A stretch of DNA of 64,000 nucleotides from Actinomycetota bacterium (GTDB lineage Bacteria; Actinomycetota; Thermoleophilia; Solirubrobacterales; Solirubrobacteraceae): the NCBI GenBank assembly GCA_009699245.1, contig WLOQ01000002.1, positions 186,001-250,000 on the forward strand, read 5' to 3'. Positions 45,166-54,800 of this stretch are shown here, in pieces. Position 1 is the stretch's first letter. Every line of letters starts with the position of its first letter. The notes below the pieces were generated by a model that was not told the origin of the DNA, did no database searches, and was given only the letters and a program-made list of their open reading frames with translations. The position numbers were made by a program, and so were the translations under genes.

Positions 45166-45450
45166 GCGGCATCGCTCGACGAGACGGGCGACGACGGCGA
45201 AGGCCTGTCCCGGATCCCAGGCGTGATCGACGTCAACTACCGCCACGCCGAGGAGCGCACCCTGCTGCGGGACGGGCTCGCGACGCTGGCGGAGCGCGAG
45301 CGCCTGATCGTGATGCTGCGGTTCTCCGAGGGTCTGACGCAGCGCGAGATCGCCGAGCGCATCGGCATCTCGCAGATGCATGTCTCGCGGCTCCTGTGCC
45401 GCTCGATCGACCAGATGCGCGCCGCGATCGCGGCGGACCCTGCCGACTGA
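45166..45450 (+). pseudogene. 5'-truncated SigB/SigF-type sigma factor (region 4 only)
   Basis: The frame encodes the end of region 3 (ASLDETGDDGEG) and a complete region 4: LATLAERERLIVMLRFSEGLTQREIAERIGISQMHVSRLLCRSIDQMRAAI, the -35-binding helix-turn-helix of SigB/SigF-type factors. Regions 2 and 3 are absent; upstream the same frame meets a stop at 45121 and the intervening sequence is not sigma-like. The first usable start is the GTG at 45223, giving a 75-residue protein, so a stand-alone HTH protein is possible. The TAA/TGA-free remnant next to a Ser/Thr kinase suggests decay of a stress-response cluster. Confidence 0.6.
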
Positions 45451-45461
45451 GCGACTGCCCA

Positions 45462-46622
45462 TCAGGCGCGATCGGGTTCGCCCAGCAGCGCGAACCCGAT
45501 CGTCGTGGCAAACCCGAGCAGCAGGTCCCGCTCGGCGTCCCCGAGCGGGACCTCACGGCGGAACGCGAGGAGCAGCAGGCCGAGATGCTCGCCGGCGGCG
45601 GTGACCGGCACGACGGCCACGGTGGAGTCGTCCGGGACGCCGAACGCATGTGCGGCCGCTTCGCTGAGCCAGTCGACCGCATTGTCGCGTAGCGCCCCCT
45701 CGACCTCCGGGAACTCGCTGACCGACACCGAGGCATGCTCGATGCAGCCGGCCGCCGACGGGCGGCTGATCAGCGCGTCGCCGGCCAGGCGGGCGAACGC
45801 GGCGTCGCGCGCGCCGATGCGCATCGCGAGCCGCCGGAGCGCCTCTGCCACCGCTCGTTGGCCGGTGCTCTCGCGCAGCGCGCGAGTGGCATCGTCGATC
45901 GCATCGGTCCAGGCATGGACGCGGTCAAGCGATCCGCGCAGGCGATGAACCTGCCGCTCGGCGCCCACATCGTCGTTCGGGCTGTGGCCGTTGCCGTGCG
46001 CACCTGCGGGGACCGCCACGAGCGCGGCGAGCGGCATACCGGCCGGCTCCTGCGGGAGCCGCCAGGCGAGCGACTCGGTCGCGTCGGGGTAGTTCTCCGT
46101 CCAGGACGGGTGCGAGACCCACGTGACGGAGTCGCCGCCCGCGAAGAGGGCCTCGAGCGCACAGTGACCGGGCCCGCCGGCGAATGCCGGCGCGTAACGC
46201 AGCAGGTCGTCGCCGACGGTCGGGCCGTCCGGCACTGCGCGCAGGCGCCCGTTGACCCACACGACCTCGAGCGGCTGCGGGCCACTCACGATCAGCGCGG
46301 CGAACGGCGCGTGATCGAGCACGGTGACGAGGTCCGGAGCGCTGTGCGCTTCGAACTCCGACTCGCCCAGTCCGTCGCTCCCGGTCACGAATTCGATGGC
46401 CTCGGGCAGGCCGACGCCCTGTTCGATCGCCCGGCGCACCGCCAGCACGCGGCGCACGTCGGCCACGTCGTAGCGCCGTGGGGCCCCCGGATTGCGCACG
46501 GGCTGCGGGAATCCATGGCGGCGCTCCCAGGTGCGCAGGCGCTCGCGGCCGACGCCGGTCGCGGAGGCGAACTCGCTCGGCGTGAGTGTCACGGGTGTCG
46601 TCAACGTCTCGGTCATCGTCAT
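45462..46622 (-). CDS. MerR-type regulator with PAS/GAF-like sensor domains
   Basis: A 386-residue regulator. The N-terminal MerR helix-turn-helix (about 12-80: TPSEFASATGVGRERLRTWERRHGFPQPVRNPGAPRRYDVADVRRVL) keeps the diagnostic RxWERRxGFP and RRY motifs. The middle (about 95-165) looks PAS-like (VLDHAPFAALIVSGPQPLEVVWVNGRL), and the C-terminal half (about 240-380) looks GAF-like (STVAVVPVTAAGEHLGLLLLAF). MerR proteins usually carry a short effector domain, so this is an unusual architecture. The signal and targets are unknown. No ribosome site is seen before the ATG at 46622 or the ATG at 46616. Confidence 0.72.
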   Translation of the reverse strand: MTMTETLTTPVTLTPSEFASATGVGRERLRTWERRHGFPQPVRNPGAPRRYDVADVRRVLAVRRAIEQGVGLPEAIEFVTGSDGLGESEFEAHSAPDLVTVLDHAPFAALIVSGPQPLEVVWVNGRLRAVPDGPTVGDDLLRYAPAFAGGPGHCALEALFAGGDSVTWVSHPSWTENYPDATESLAWRLPQEPAGMPLAALVAVPAGAHGNGHSPNDDVGAERQVHRLRGSLDRVHAWTDAIDDATRALRESTGQRAVAEALRRLAMRIGARDAAFARLAGDALISRPSAAGCIEHASVSVSEFPEVEGALRDNAVDWLSEAAAHAFGVPDDSTVAVVPVTAAGEHLGLLLLAFRREVPLGDAERDLLLGFATTIGFALLGEPDRA

Positions 46623-46681
46623 CGGCCGGGGTGTGAACCGCGCAGCGCGGCTGGAAACATCGGCGGCGAGCTAGCTGCGGC

Positions 46682-47305
46682 TCAGATGCGCAGGGCACGC
46701 AGCCGCTCGACGGGACCACCGGTCCGTGCGAGCGCCGCGGGGACCCCGTCGCCGAGGTCCAGATCCATCACTGCGAGCGAGACGGGCGACGCGGTTGACG
46801 GCGCGTCCGCCGGCGCACCGGCGAGTCCCACGCCGAGGCACTTGAGCGCAGCCTCGTGGCGCGTCCATGCTCGGTGGAACGCGAGGTCTGCGTCCGCGCC
46901 CCGGAGCGCAGCGAGTGCCGCGGCCTCCTCGTCGCCCCACGCGCGGCGGGCGAGGGCGACGATCGGACGTCCGGCGCGCACGAGCTCCACGTCCACGCCG
47001 ACCTCGACGTCGCCGGCGACCGCGACGAGCAGGACCGGGCCGCTGTGCGCAACGCTGAAATGCACGACCGGGGGATCGAAGCCGGGCTTGCCGTGGGTGC
47101 CGCGAACCTCACGCGCCGCCCCGTCCCCGACGTAGCGCTGCAGAATCTCACGGGCGCGCTCGCGCTGGCGGTCGCGGACCTCGTGGCGCCCCGGCGCCTG
47201 CACGTCGGCGCGCCACAGGTCGACCGTTCCGGGCGCAGGCGCCGTCAGCGGCCCCGGGGACGGTGCCGTCCACTGCGCCCGAAGGATCGCGCCCTCGGTG
47301 CTCAC
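46682..47305 (-). CDS. 4'-phosphopantetheinyl transferase, Sfp type
   Basis: A 207-residue enzyme that attaches the phosphopantetheine arm of CoA to a Ser on carrier proteins. It shows VHFSVAHSGPVLLVAVA, EVGVDVELV (metal-binding Asp105 and Glu107) and FHRAWTRHEAALKCLGVGL, the W-x-x-x-E-A-x-x-K motif. Sfp-type enzymes often serve secondary-metabolite synthases, but in species lacking AcpS they also modify fatty-acid ACP; the fab cluster lies 45 kb away. The GTG start lies 4 bases after the stop of the AlgH gene's partner strand region, in the same direction as AlgH. Confidence 0.88.
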   Translation of the reverse strand: MSTEGAILRAQWTAPSPGPLTAPAPGTVDLWRADVQAPGRHEVRDRQRERAREILQRYVGDGAAREVRGTHGKPGFDPPVVHFSVAHSGPVLLVAVAGDVEVGVDVELVRAGRPIVALARRAWGDEEAAALAALRGADADLAFHRAWTRHEAALKCLGVGLAGAPADAPSTASPVSLAVMDLDLGDGVPAALARTGGPVERLRALRI

Positions 47306-47309
47306 GAGA

Positions 47310-47858
47310 TCAGTTGCGGCTCGGGTCGGCGGGCATCGTCGCGATCACGACGTAGTCGCCGCCCATGCGCCGCAGGACCCGCGACCACAGGCCCTCGGGG
47401 TCGTCGGTGAAGAGGTCCTCACGCCGTGGCGTCTCGACGATCCAGGACTCCTCATCCATCTCGTCCTCGAGCTGCCCGGGCCCCCAGCCCGCGTGACCGG
47501 CGAAGACGCGCACGCGCGCGACGGCATCCGCGAGGTCCGCGGGGTCGCCGTCGCCGGCCGCGACGAAGCCGACGGTGTCGTCGATGAGCAGCGCCGCGCG
47601 CTCGGGCTCGAGGAACTCGGCGAGGACCGTGACGCCCTCCTCCGCGACTGGGCCGCCGACGTGGACCGGCTCGTCGTACCCGGCGAGCGGCGCGAGCTCC
47701 GGCACCGCCTCGCCGACCGTGGCGGGCGCGACCCGATTGAGGACGACGCCCATGGCGCCCTCCTCACCGTGCTCGGCGATCAGGACCACCGTCTGGCGGA
47801 ACTGGGGATCGTGGACCGCCGGCGAGGCGATCAGCAGTTGGCCGCGAAGCGACTCCAC
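47310..47858 (-). CDS. AlgH/YqgE-family protein (UPF0301)
   Basis: A 182-residue soluble protein of the AlgH family, whose biochemical role is unknown although one member regulates alginate in Pseudomonas. Signatures are LRGQLLIASPAVHDPQFRQTVVLIAEHGEEGAMGVVLNR, VHVGGPV, VRVFAGHAGWGPGQLEDEM and SWIV. The start is the GTG at 47858. It ends 4 bases before the phosphopantetheinyl transferase gene, so the two probably share a transcript, and it diverges from the metallophosphoesterase gene with 23 bases between starts. Confidence 0.9.
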   Translation of the reverse strand: MESLRGQLLIASPAVHDPQFRQTVVLIAEHGEEGAMGVVLNRVAPATVGEAVPELAPLAGYDEPVHVGGPVAEEGVTVLAEFLEPERAALLIDDTVGFVAAGDGDPADLADAVARVRVFAGHAGWGPGQLEDEMDEESWIVETPRREDLFTDDPEGLWSRVLRRMGGDYVVIATMPADPSRN

Positions 47859-47881
47859 GCCCGTATGGTGACAAGACCGAC

Positions 47882-48934
47882 GTGCGCACCCTCGTCATCT
47901 CCGACCTTCACCTCGGCTCGATCATCGAACGCGATGTCCTGCGGCGCCCTGCGGCGCTCGCGCGGCTCGAGGCCGCCCTCGCCGGTGTGGAGCGCCTGGT
48001 CCTGCTCGGGGACACGGTCGAGCTGCTGGAAGGACGCCCGGATCAGGCCGCCGCAGTGGCCGCGCCGATCGTGCGGCGCATCGCCGCCGCGCTGCCCGCG
48101 GGCGCCCCCGTGATCGTCGTGCCGGGTAACCACGACCACGACCTCATCCGCCCGTGGCTGCGACGGCGGCTGGATGCCGGCCAGGGGCTCCAGCCGGCGA
48201 CGCGGGTGCCGATCTCGGCGAGCCCGCTGCTCAGCGAGCTTGCCGGGTGGCTGCGCGCCGCCGGTCGTCGCCCGGTCGAGGTCCGCTACCCGAGCGTCTG
48301 GCTCGGCGAGCGCCTCTGGGCGACCCACGGCCACTATCTCGACCGGCTCCTCGGCGCCGCGCTGCGCGGGCGACTGCGGGAGGATGGGGCGCAGCGCAGC
48401 CGCCCCGAGGACTTCGAGCAGGCGCCCGGGGCTGACGCCGGCGGCGTGCGCGACGTTCTCGCCGCCGCGCTGCCCGATGCCCTCGGCGACGGGCTCGGCG
48501 AGGTGATCGGGACGGCGCGGCGCACGCTCCTGCAAGGGCTCCCGGTGCTCGCGGCGCTCCCCGGCATGCGCGAGGCGGCGTCGCTCGCCGCCCTCGTGAT
48601 GGAACAGGGGATCCACCGGCGTGCCGCGATCCCCGCGATGGCGGAGGTCGCGCGCCGCCTGCATGTTCCCGCCGACACGCTCATCTTCGGGCACATCCAC
48701 CGGCGCGGCCCGCTCGTCGCGGACCCGCTCGACCTCTGGCGCCCGGATCCCTCAGGCCCGCGACTGCTCAACAGCGGCTCGTGGGTGTTCGACTCGGCGC
48801 TCGTCGGCCGCGAGCGCGACGGCGAGCGCGCCTATCGCCCGGGCGGCGCGATCCTCATCGGTGACGATGGGACACCGACGTGCATGGACCTCCTCGCCGA
48901 CCTCTCCGACGACGTGCTGCGCGGGCGGGTCTGA
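47882..48934 (+). CDS. Calcineurin-like metallophosphoesterase
   Basis: A 350-residue dinuclear-metal hydrolase. SDLHLGS (Asp8, His10), LLGDTVE (Asp44), PGNHDHD (Asn83, His84), ATHGHYLD (His149, His151) and FGHIHRRG near residue 270 supply the full ligand set. Targets of such enzymes range from UDP-diacylglucosamine to cyclic nucleotides; none can be named. A helical insert of about 90 residues (roughly 160-260) before the last metal motif is larger than usual and may define specificity. The GTG start follows TATGGT by 12 bases. Confidence 0.85.
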   Translation: MRTLVISDLHLGSIIERDVLRRPAALARLEAALAGVERLVLLGDTVELLEGRPDQAAAVAAPIVRRIAAALPAGAPVIVVPGNHDHDLIRPWLRRRLDAGQGLQPATRVPISASPLLSELAGWLRAAGRRPVEVRYPSVWLGERLWATHGHYLDRLLGAALRGRLREDGAQRSRPEDFEQAPGADAGGVRDVLAAALPDALGDGLGEVIGTARRTLLQGLPVLAALPGMREAASLAALVMEQGIHRRAAIPAMAEVARRLHVPADTLIFGHIHRRGPLVADPLDLWRPDPSGPRLLNSGSWVFDSALVGRERDGERAYRPGGAILIGDDGTPTCMDLLADLSDDVLRGRV

Positions 48935-48979
48935 CCGCACGTTCCGTCCGCAGCCCGATGGATGCTGCGATACCAACGG

Positions 48980-49141
48980 ATGAGACGCAACGTCATCTAC
49001 TCGAGCACGGTGAGCCGCCGCGACATGCGTCGTCGCCGGCAGCGTCGCCGCTTCGGGTTCGCGGCCCCGCGGGTGGCGTTCGCCACCGGGTGGGTCGCAG
49101 CGGGTGCGCTCGTCATGCTCGCCGTCGAGCACTTCGCCTGA
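48980..49141 (+). CDS. Small basic membrane protein, hypothetical
   Basis: A 53-residue protein: a very basic N-terminus with the run SRRDMRRRRQRRR, then one hydrophobic helix (about 33-51) with a short acidic-hydrophobic end. It would sit in the membrane with its charged end inside. I do not recognise it. It lies 45 bases after the metallophosphoesterase gene and stops one base before the convergent ctaA stop. No strong ribosome site is present. Confidence 0.5.
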   Translation: MRRNVIYSSTVSRRDMRRRRQRRRFGFAAPRVAFATGWVAAGALVMLAVEHFA

Positions 49142-49142
49142 C

Positions 49143-50084
49143 TCAGGGGGCGGCCACGTGCTCGGGCTCGCGCCCGCGCGGTGAGCCCGCAGCGCTCCAC
49201 GACCACAGCACGACGAGCCACGTGATCGTCGCCGTGCAGACGTGCACCCACACGAGCTCGGCCGGGAGCTGCGACTGATACTGCACGGCCCCGAGGATCC
49301 CCTGGACGCCGAGGATGATGACGAGCGTCGTCAGCGGGACGAGCAGCGCACGCGTCGCGCCGCGGTACCACGCCGTCCCGAGCGCCACGAGCGCGAGGAG
49401 CCCGAAGATCGCCCCGACCACGGTGTGCTGGTCGACCGCCCAGCTGAGCGTGTCGTTGCCCTTGATGTAGAGCCGTTCGACGAGGTCGCCGGTCCCTCTG
49501 CCACCGGCGTGCGGGCCGGCTGCGGTCGCCGCGGTGCCCGCCACGACCATCAGCGCGCCGACCGGCGCGAGCAGGCGGGTGAGCCACATCGTGAGGCGGT
49601 CGGCGGCACCGGGCTCGATCGTTCCCGCCTCCCAGTCGGGCCGCGAGCGCCAGTAGAGCGCCCAGGCGGCGATGAGGATCACGAGCGACAGCGCGTAGTG
49701 GCCCATCACGAAGCCGGGCTTCAGGTCGTAGACGACGCTCAGCCCGCCGAGGACCGCCTGCGCGACGACGCCGAGCGGCAGCAGACACCCGAGGATCTTC
49801 AGGTCGCGGCGCGTCGGGGTGCGCAGGAAGGCGAGGAGGCCGGCGAGGATCGTGCCGAGCGCCACGATGCCGGAGAAGACGCGGTTCGTGAACTCGATGA
49901 TCGCGTGGGTGTCGAGTGGGGCGACGACCTTGCCCTTCTCGCACGCGGGCCAGCCCTCACAGCCGAGGCCACTGCCCGTGAGCCGCACCGCGGCACCGCT
50001 GAAGACGATGAGCGTCAGCAGCACCAGGGCGGCCGTGGCGATCTGGTGGTAGCGCTCTGGGGAGACCTGGAGGCGGGACCGCAT
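49143..50084 (-). CDS. ctaA: Heme A synthase
   Basis: CtaA hydroxylates the C8 methyl of heme O to make heme A for cytochrome aa3 oxidase. The 313-residue protein has eight hydrophobic helices in two repeats. The extracytoplasmic Cys42-Cys48 pair lies in GLGCEGWPAC, followed by IIEFTNRVFSG with the catalytic Glu64, and the heme ligands in FVMGHYALS, DQHTVVG and WVHVCTA. Partner genes (ctaB, ctaCDE) are not in the window. It follows the glycosyltransferase genes on the same strand at only 3 bases. Confidence 0.9.
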   Translation of the reverse strand: MRSRLQVSPERYHQIATAALVLLTLIVFSGAAVRLTGSGLGCEGWPACEKGKVVAPLDTHAIIEFTNRVFSGIVALGTILAGLLAFLRTPTRRDLKILGCLLPLGVVAQAVLGGLSVVYDLKPGFVMGHYALSLVILIAAWALYWRSRPDWEAGTIEPGAADRLTMWLTRLLAPVGALMVVAGTAATAAGPHAGGRGTGDLVERLYIKGNDTLSWAVDQHTVVGAIFGLLALVALGTAWYRGATRALLVPLTTLVIILGVQGILGAVQYQSQLPAELVWVHVCTATITWLVVLWSWSAAGSPRGREPEHVAAP

Positions 50085-50087
50085 CGG

Positions 50088-51020
50088 CTACATCGTGGCA
50101 CGGTCAGGGGCATAGGCCCATGGCCACCGCGAGCACTCGTCCCACCCGGCGCGTCGGAGCTCGCGTGCGTAGTCCTCCGCGAGTTCCCCGGCAAGGCCGG
50201 CGTCGGCGGCACGCATGGCGCGCTCCGGCACATGGTGCGTGAGCTGCTCGGGCACCGCCGGATCGAAGCCGCTGAGGTGCAGGACCCGGCAGGGGACGTC
50301 CCCTGCGTGGAGCGACCCGTCGCGCAGCGACAACGGCCGCTGGGGGAGATTCCAGAACGCGACGTTGGTCCCGGGGTCGGCGAGCACCGCGACGCCCTCG
50401 AACATCCCGGGCGCGAGGTCGGCCCAGCGCTGATCGAGGAAGCGCCCGCCGGGAATGTCCACGTCGCAGTCCTCCGCGAGGCGGTCGCCCCACCAGCCCA
50501 GGAACGCGCGCGCGGGCGCTCCCTCGCGCACGGCGACCACGCCGGTGTTGAGCGCGCCGTTCACGCGCGTGTAATACCCCCACAGCGCCGCATCCGGCCC
50601 GGTGACCGGCTCGACATGGTGGGGCGTGAGCAGGACATCCGCCCGCCCGAGCCCGTCGATCAGCGTCGTCAGCGGGTTCGTGACGATGGTGTCCGTGTCG
50701 AGGTAGATCACGCGCTCGTGGCCGCGACGCAGGAGGTGCTCGATCGCCGCGGCCTTCATCGACATCGCAGCGGTCCCGGGGTTTGCGTGGCTGCGCGCCT
50801 GCTCGACGAGGTCGCGGTGCGCCACCTCGCGCAGGCGGATGACCTCGAACGGCTCCGCGGCAGGGTCGAAGCAGCCCTGCGGCTCATCGACGAGGAGGAG
50901 CGCCAGCTCCAGCTCCGGGTGATGGCGGCGCAGCGACTGCGCAAGGACGCGTGCGCCGGCGAGCCGCGCCTTGGTCGCGATCGCCGCGACGATCACGGGG
51001 TCGCGTACACCCATGGCCAT
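50088..51020 (-). CDS. GT8-like glycosyltransferase (LHLSGFDP group), stand-alone copy
   Basis: A 310-residue GT-A-fold transferase. It begins VIVAAIATKARLAGARVLAQSLRRHHPELELALLLVDEP, has the metal/sugar-nucleotide motif DTD (Asp108, Asp110 in IYLDTDTIV), a NTGVVAV segment, FLDQRWADLAP and the group's LHLSGFDP. It is the closest paralogue of the next gene and of two domains in the giant protein. Donor and acceptor are unknown. GGAGGAGA seven bases before the ATG sets the start, inside the end of the upstream gene (28-base overlap). Confidence 0.78.
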   Translation of the reverse strand: MAMGVRDPVIVAAIATKARLAGARVLAQSLRRHHPELELALLLVDEPQGCFDPAAEPFEVIRLREVAHRDLVEQARSHANPGTAAMSMKAAAIEHLLRRGHERVIYLDTDTIVTNPLTTLIDGLGRADVLLTPHHVEPVTGPDAALWGYYTRVNGALNTGVVAVREGAPARAFLGWWGDRLAEDCDVDIPGGRFLDQRWADLAPGMFEGVAVLADPGTNVAFWNLPQRPLSLRDGSLHAGDVPCRVLHLSGFDPAVPEQLTHHVPERAMRAADAGLAGELAEDYARELRRAGWDECSRWPWAYAPDRATM

Positions 51021-51898
51021 GTCGAGCTCTCCTCCCACCCCGCGTCGACCAGCGCCTCGCGGTACTGGGCCGTGATCTCCCCCAGCAGGCCGGCGACGTC
51101 GGTGGTCAGGTCGGGCATGTGGACCGAGACGAGGTGCGGACGGCCCGGGTCGTATCCGGAGAGGTGCAGCAGCCGGCACGGCACGCCCCCGGCGCGGAGC
51201 TCGCCATCGTGGCGGGTCAACGGACGCTCGGTGAGATTCCAGAAGGCGACGTTCGTCCCGGGGTCATCGAGGATCGCGACCCCCTCAAGGAGCCCCGGTG
51301 CCAGGTCGAGCCAGCGCTGGTCATGGAATACGCCCCGCGCAGGATCGGCGGTGCAGCAGACGGCGAGTCGATCCCCCCACCAGCCCAGGAAGGCGCGGCC
51401 GCGCGCGTCGCCGCGGACCCCGACGACCCCGCCGTTCATCACGCCCGCGACCTGCACGGCCTGCAGGACCGAGCGAGCGGCGAGGCCGCGGGGCGACGTG
51501 AGCAGATGCGGCGTGAGCACCACAGAACCGCCGTCGAGCGCCGCGATCAGCGGGTCGAGCCGCCCGGTGACGAGCATGTCCGTGTCGAGGTGGATCGCTG
51601 CCCAGCACCCACCGGCGAGGACATGCTCGAGCAGCGCGGCCTTCATCGAGTTGGCGCAGTCGCCCGCGGCCCGGTGGGCACCCACCTGGGCGAGGAGGTC
51701 GCGGTGCTCGACGTCTTCCAGGCGGATGACGTCGAACGGCTGATCTGCGGGGTCAAAGCGCCCGGCCGGCTCATCGACCAGCAGCACGCTGAGCGACAGC
51801 TCCGGGTGATGGCGCAGCAGCGACTGTGCGAGGACCCGCACGCGCGAGAGGTGCGAGGACGTCGAAACGGTCGTGATCGCGAGCGGCCGGTCAGACAT
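50993..51898 (-). CDS. GT8-like glycosyltransferase, second stand-alone copy
   Basis: A 301-residue paralogue of the neighbouring transferase: ITTVSTSSHLSRVRVLAQSLLRHHPELSLSVLLVDEP, DxD (Asp105, Asp107 in IHLDTDMLV), VMNGGVVGVRG, FHDQRWLDLAPG, TNVAFWNL and LHLSGYDP, in the same order. The ATG overlaps the stop of the giant gene by 8 bases and its end overlaps the next transferase, so all three are translated from one transcript. Conserved FWNL and DQRWxDLAP segments probably form the active site. Confidence 0.78.
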   Translation of the reverse strand: MSDRPLAITTVSTSSHLSRVRVLAQSLLRHHPELSLSVLLVDEPAGRFDPADQPFDVIRLEDVEHRDLLAQVGAHRAAGDCANSMKAALLEHVLAGGCWAAIHLDTDMLVTGRLDPLIAALDGGSVVLTPHLLTSPRGLAARSVLQAVQVAGVMNGGVVGVRGDARGRAFLGWWGDRLAVCCTADPARGVFHDQRWLDLAPGLLEGVAILDDPGTNVAFWNLTERPLTRHDGELRAGGVPCRLLHLSGYDPGRPHLVSVHMPDLTTDVAGLLGEITAQYREALVDAGWEESSTWPWVYATP

Positions 51899-54800
51899 CC
51901 CACGGCACCGCGTACTCGGTGCGCCCGGCGTGATCCACCCAATCGAGGAACGCCTCGTGATCCTCACCCAGATGCTGCGGGTAGAGCGCCTGGAGGTCCG
52001 GGCGCTCGCGCCAGATGACATCCCAGAATCGGCTGACGCCGTCGTCGCCGGCGGGCTGCGCCATCCAGGCGCGGAAGGTTCCCGGCCCCGTCGCGAACGG
52101 GTCGCCGAAGCGCGCCGCGTCGCGACCCAGCCTGCGGTGGAGGTCGCGGACGGCGTCCGTCACCGGCGCGCCATCGTCGAACGCGTCGTACGCGTAGGGC
52201 AGCAGGCACGCGTCGCGCGCGCCGGCATCGAGCAGCTCCTCGCGGTATAGGCGGTAGATGTCCGCCGCCGGGCCGAACGATGCGAGCGTGACGGCGGGCC
52301 GGTCGATGGTCGCGAGGTCGGGTCGCTCGGGGTCGTAGCCGCTGAAGTGCACGACCGTGGCCGACCGGCCGTCGACCTCGACGCGCCCGCCGGCGAGCCG
52401 CGGTGCCCGCTCAGCGAGGTTCCAGTGGCCGATGTTGACGCCACGGTCACGCAGGACATGCAGGCCGGGGACCACCGCGAGCGTGAGGTCGAGGTGCCGC
52501 TGTTCGTAGTAGAGGCCGCGGTGTGGATCGTCGACGCAGTCCGCGCGCACCTGCTCATCCCACCAGCGCAGCGCCTCCAGCGCCTCGGGGACATCGGCGA
52601 CGGCGACGACGCCCGCGTTGAAGACGCCGCGCACGGAGGCGAAGAGTTCACGCTCGAGCGCGTCGGGCCCGGTCGCCGGCTCGGCCATGTGCGGCGTGAG
52701 CACGAGCGGCGCGGCGACGAGCGGCGCGGTGATCGGGTCGAGCGGTCCGGCGACGAACGTCGCAGGGCGCAGCAGGACGACTGCGTCGACGTCGTCGCGC
52801 CGCAGAACATGCTCGATCGCCGCCGGCGTGAGGACGGCTGCCAGCGCGTCGCGGTCGTGCTCGAACGCGAGCTCGCGCATCCCCGGAATGGCGAGGTCGG
52901 CAGCGACGAGCAGCTCGATCGGCTCGCCGCTCACGTCCGGCAGGCCGTACGGCTCGTCGGTCAGGACCCAGACGCAGGGCGTCCCGGGGTTCGTGCGCGC
53001 GAGCGACCGAGCCAGCACGCGCACATGCGCGAGCTGCGCATTCGGCCCCACGGTCACCACCGTGACGCGCGGGCCGCCAGATGCGGGACGGGCGGGGGTG
53101 GACGGCTGCGGCTCGGCCACCGCGCCGCTGGGCACCGGCCGTGCGGCAAGCTCGGCGCGCAGCGCCTCGAGCTGGCGCTCCTGCTCGCGCAGGCGGCCGA
53201 GCGCCGTCGCGTGCAGGGCGCTCACGCGGGCGTTGACGCGGCGATCGAGCGCCCGCGCATCGTCGCTGAGCGCGCGATTGATCTCCTCCTGCCAGTACGT
53301 ATAAGGGCGGATCGCGCGCAGCACTATGCGCCGCAGTGCGGCGCCTGCCTTGCCACCGCGGGCGCGCACACGCGGCGCGGAGCCCGCTGCGATCAGCGCC
53401 CCCGCGCGCGCGGAGCTGGGGAGCGGCGCGCGTGCGCCGCCGGCGAGTCGGGGCGCGATCCGCCGCAGGCGCGCCTCGGCGGCGCGGCCTGTCACGAGCA
53501 GTGAGTGGCCGGCGCGCATGTCGGCGGCGGCGCGCACTCCGAGCGCGGCTGCCGCCTGCGGGTCGTCGAAGACCTGACGCATCAGCCGTGCAGCGTGCTC
53601 GACGTCGGGCTCGGCCCACTCGCCGTCGGCCGGATAGGGCCAGGCGCCCTCGCCGACCGGGATCATCGTGAAGTCGACGGCGAGGCTGTTCGCCGCCGTC
53701 ATGTAGTCCATGTTCCCGGAGTAGCCCGTGGCGATCACCGGCTTGCCGAGGTACATCGCCTCCGCGATCGTGAGCCCCAGGCCCTCGCAACGGTGGAGCG
53801 AGACGTAGCAGTCGCAGCTCGCCATCAGCCGATCACGGTCGGGCGCATCGAGGTAGCCGCCGAGGATCACGATGTCGGTGCGACCACCGATGGCGTCGAG
53901 GACCTCCGCATGCTGGTCGGGCTGCTTGTCCGCGTTGATGCTCTTGAGGACGAGCACGGGCCCCTCACCCTCGGCGAACGCCGTGGTGAAGGCACGGACC
54001 GCGGCGACGGGGTTCTTGCGCCGGACGGTGCTGTTGTAGTCGTACGCGTAGAGGAACGTGAAGTCGGCCGGCCAGCCGAGCTCGCCGACGGCGAGCGGGT
54101 GGGTCGGGGCCACCGCGATCGGCATCGGAATGTGCACGACCGGCACGGGCGCGGCGGCGGCCAGCGTCTGCGCGACGAAGCTCGTCCCCGCCCAGATCTC
54201 GTCGACGTACCCGAAGGCCTCGTCGTACTCGGCGGGAAACGCGTTCGTCTCCCACCACCAGAGGCCGATGTTGTGGCGCCCCTCGAAGAACTGCTCGCCG
54301 ACCTCGCGCGCCAACCGCGGGACGCCGTCGGCGTTCACGCAGATGAGGTTCACCGGGAGTGGCGGCCGCTCGGCGTCGAGCCCGGCGAAGGGGTGCCCGG
54401 CCCGGCTCGCGGGCGCGTTCAGCTCGATCGGCGCGGCGGGCACGCCGGCCGCATCGAGCGCGGCGACCATCTGGCGCGCGATCTCACCGATCCCGAGCTC
54501 CGCCCGCAGGTACCCCGCGACGTTGACGCCTGGGACGCCGTCCCGCACCGTGTCGACCGGCGGAAGCTGCGCCCCCGCGCTGCGCAGCGCGAGCGCCTCG
54601 GCGGGGATGAGCGCCTCCGGGATCGCCAGCTCTGAGCTGCCGTGGTCGGCGACCCAGCGCAGGAAGCCACGCGCATCGCGCTCGTCGCCGAGATCGGGAA
54701 AGGCGTGGCGCATGTCGCTGCGCTCGGCCCATGCGCGCTGCAGGAGGCGCGTGACGCGCGGCGCCTGCGGGTCGCGCTCGTTGAGCCACGCGACGAACTC

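Noticed and set aside
45081-45692. 203-codon plus-strand frame after the kinase gene
   Set aside because: It reads Arg-rich sequence over the sigma region-4 remnant in the wrong frame and continues antisense into the MerR-type gene.
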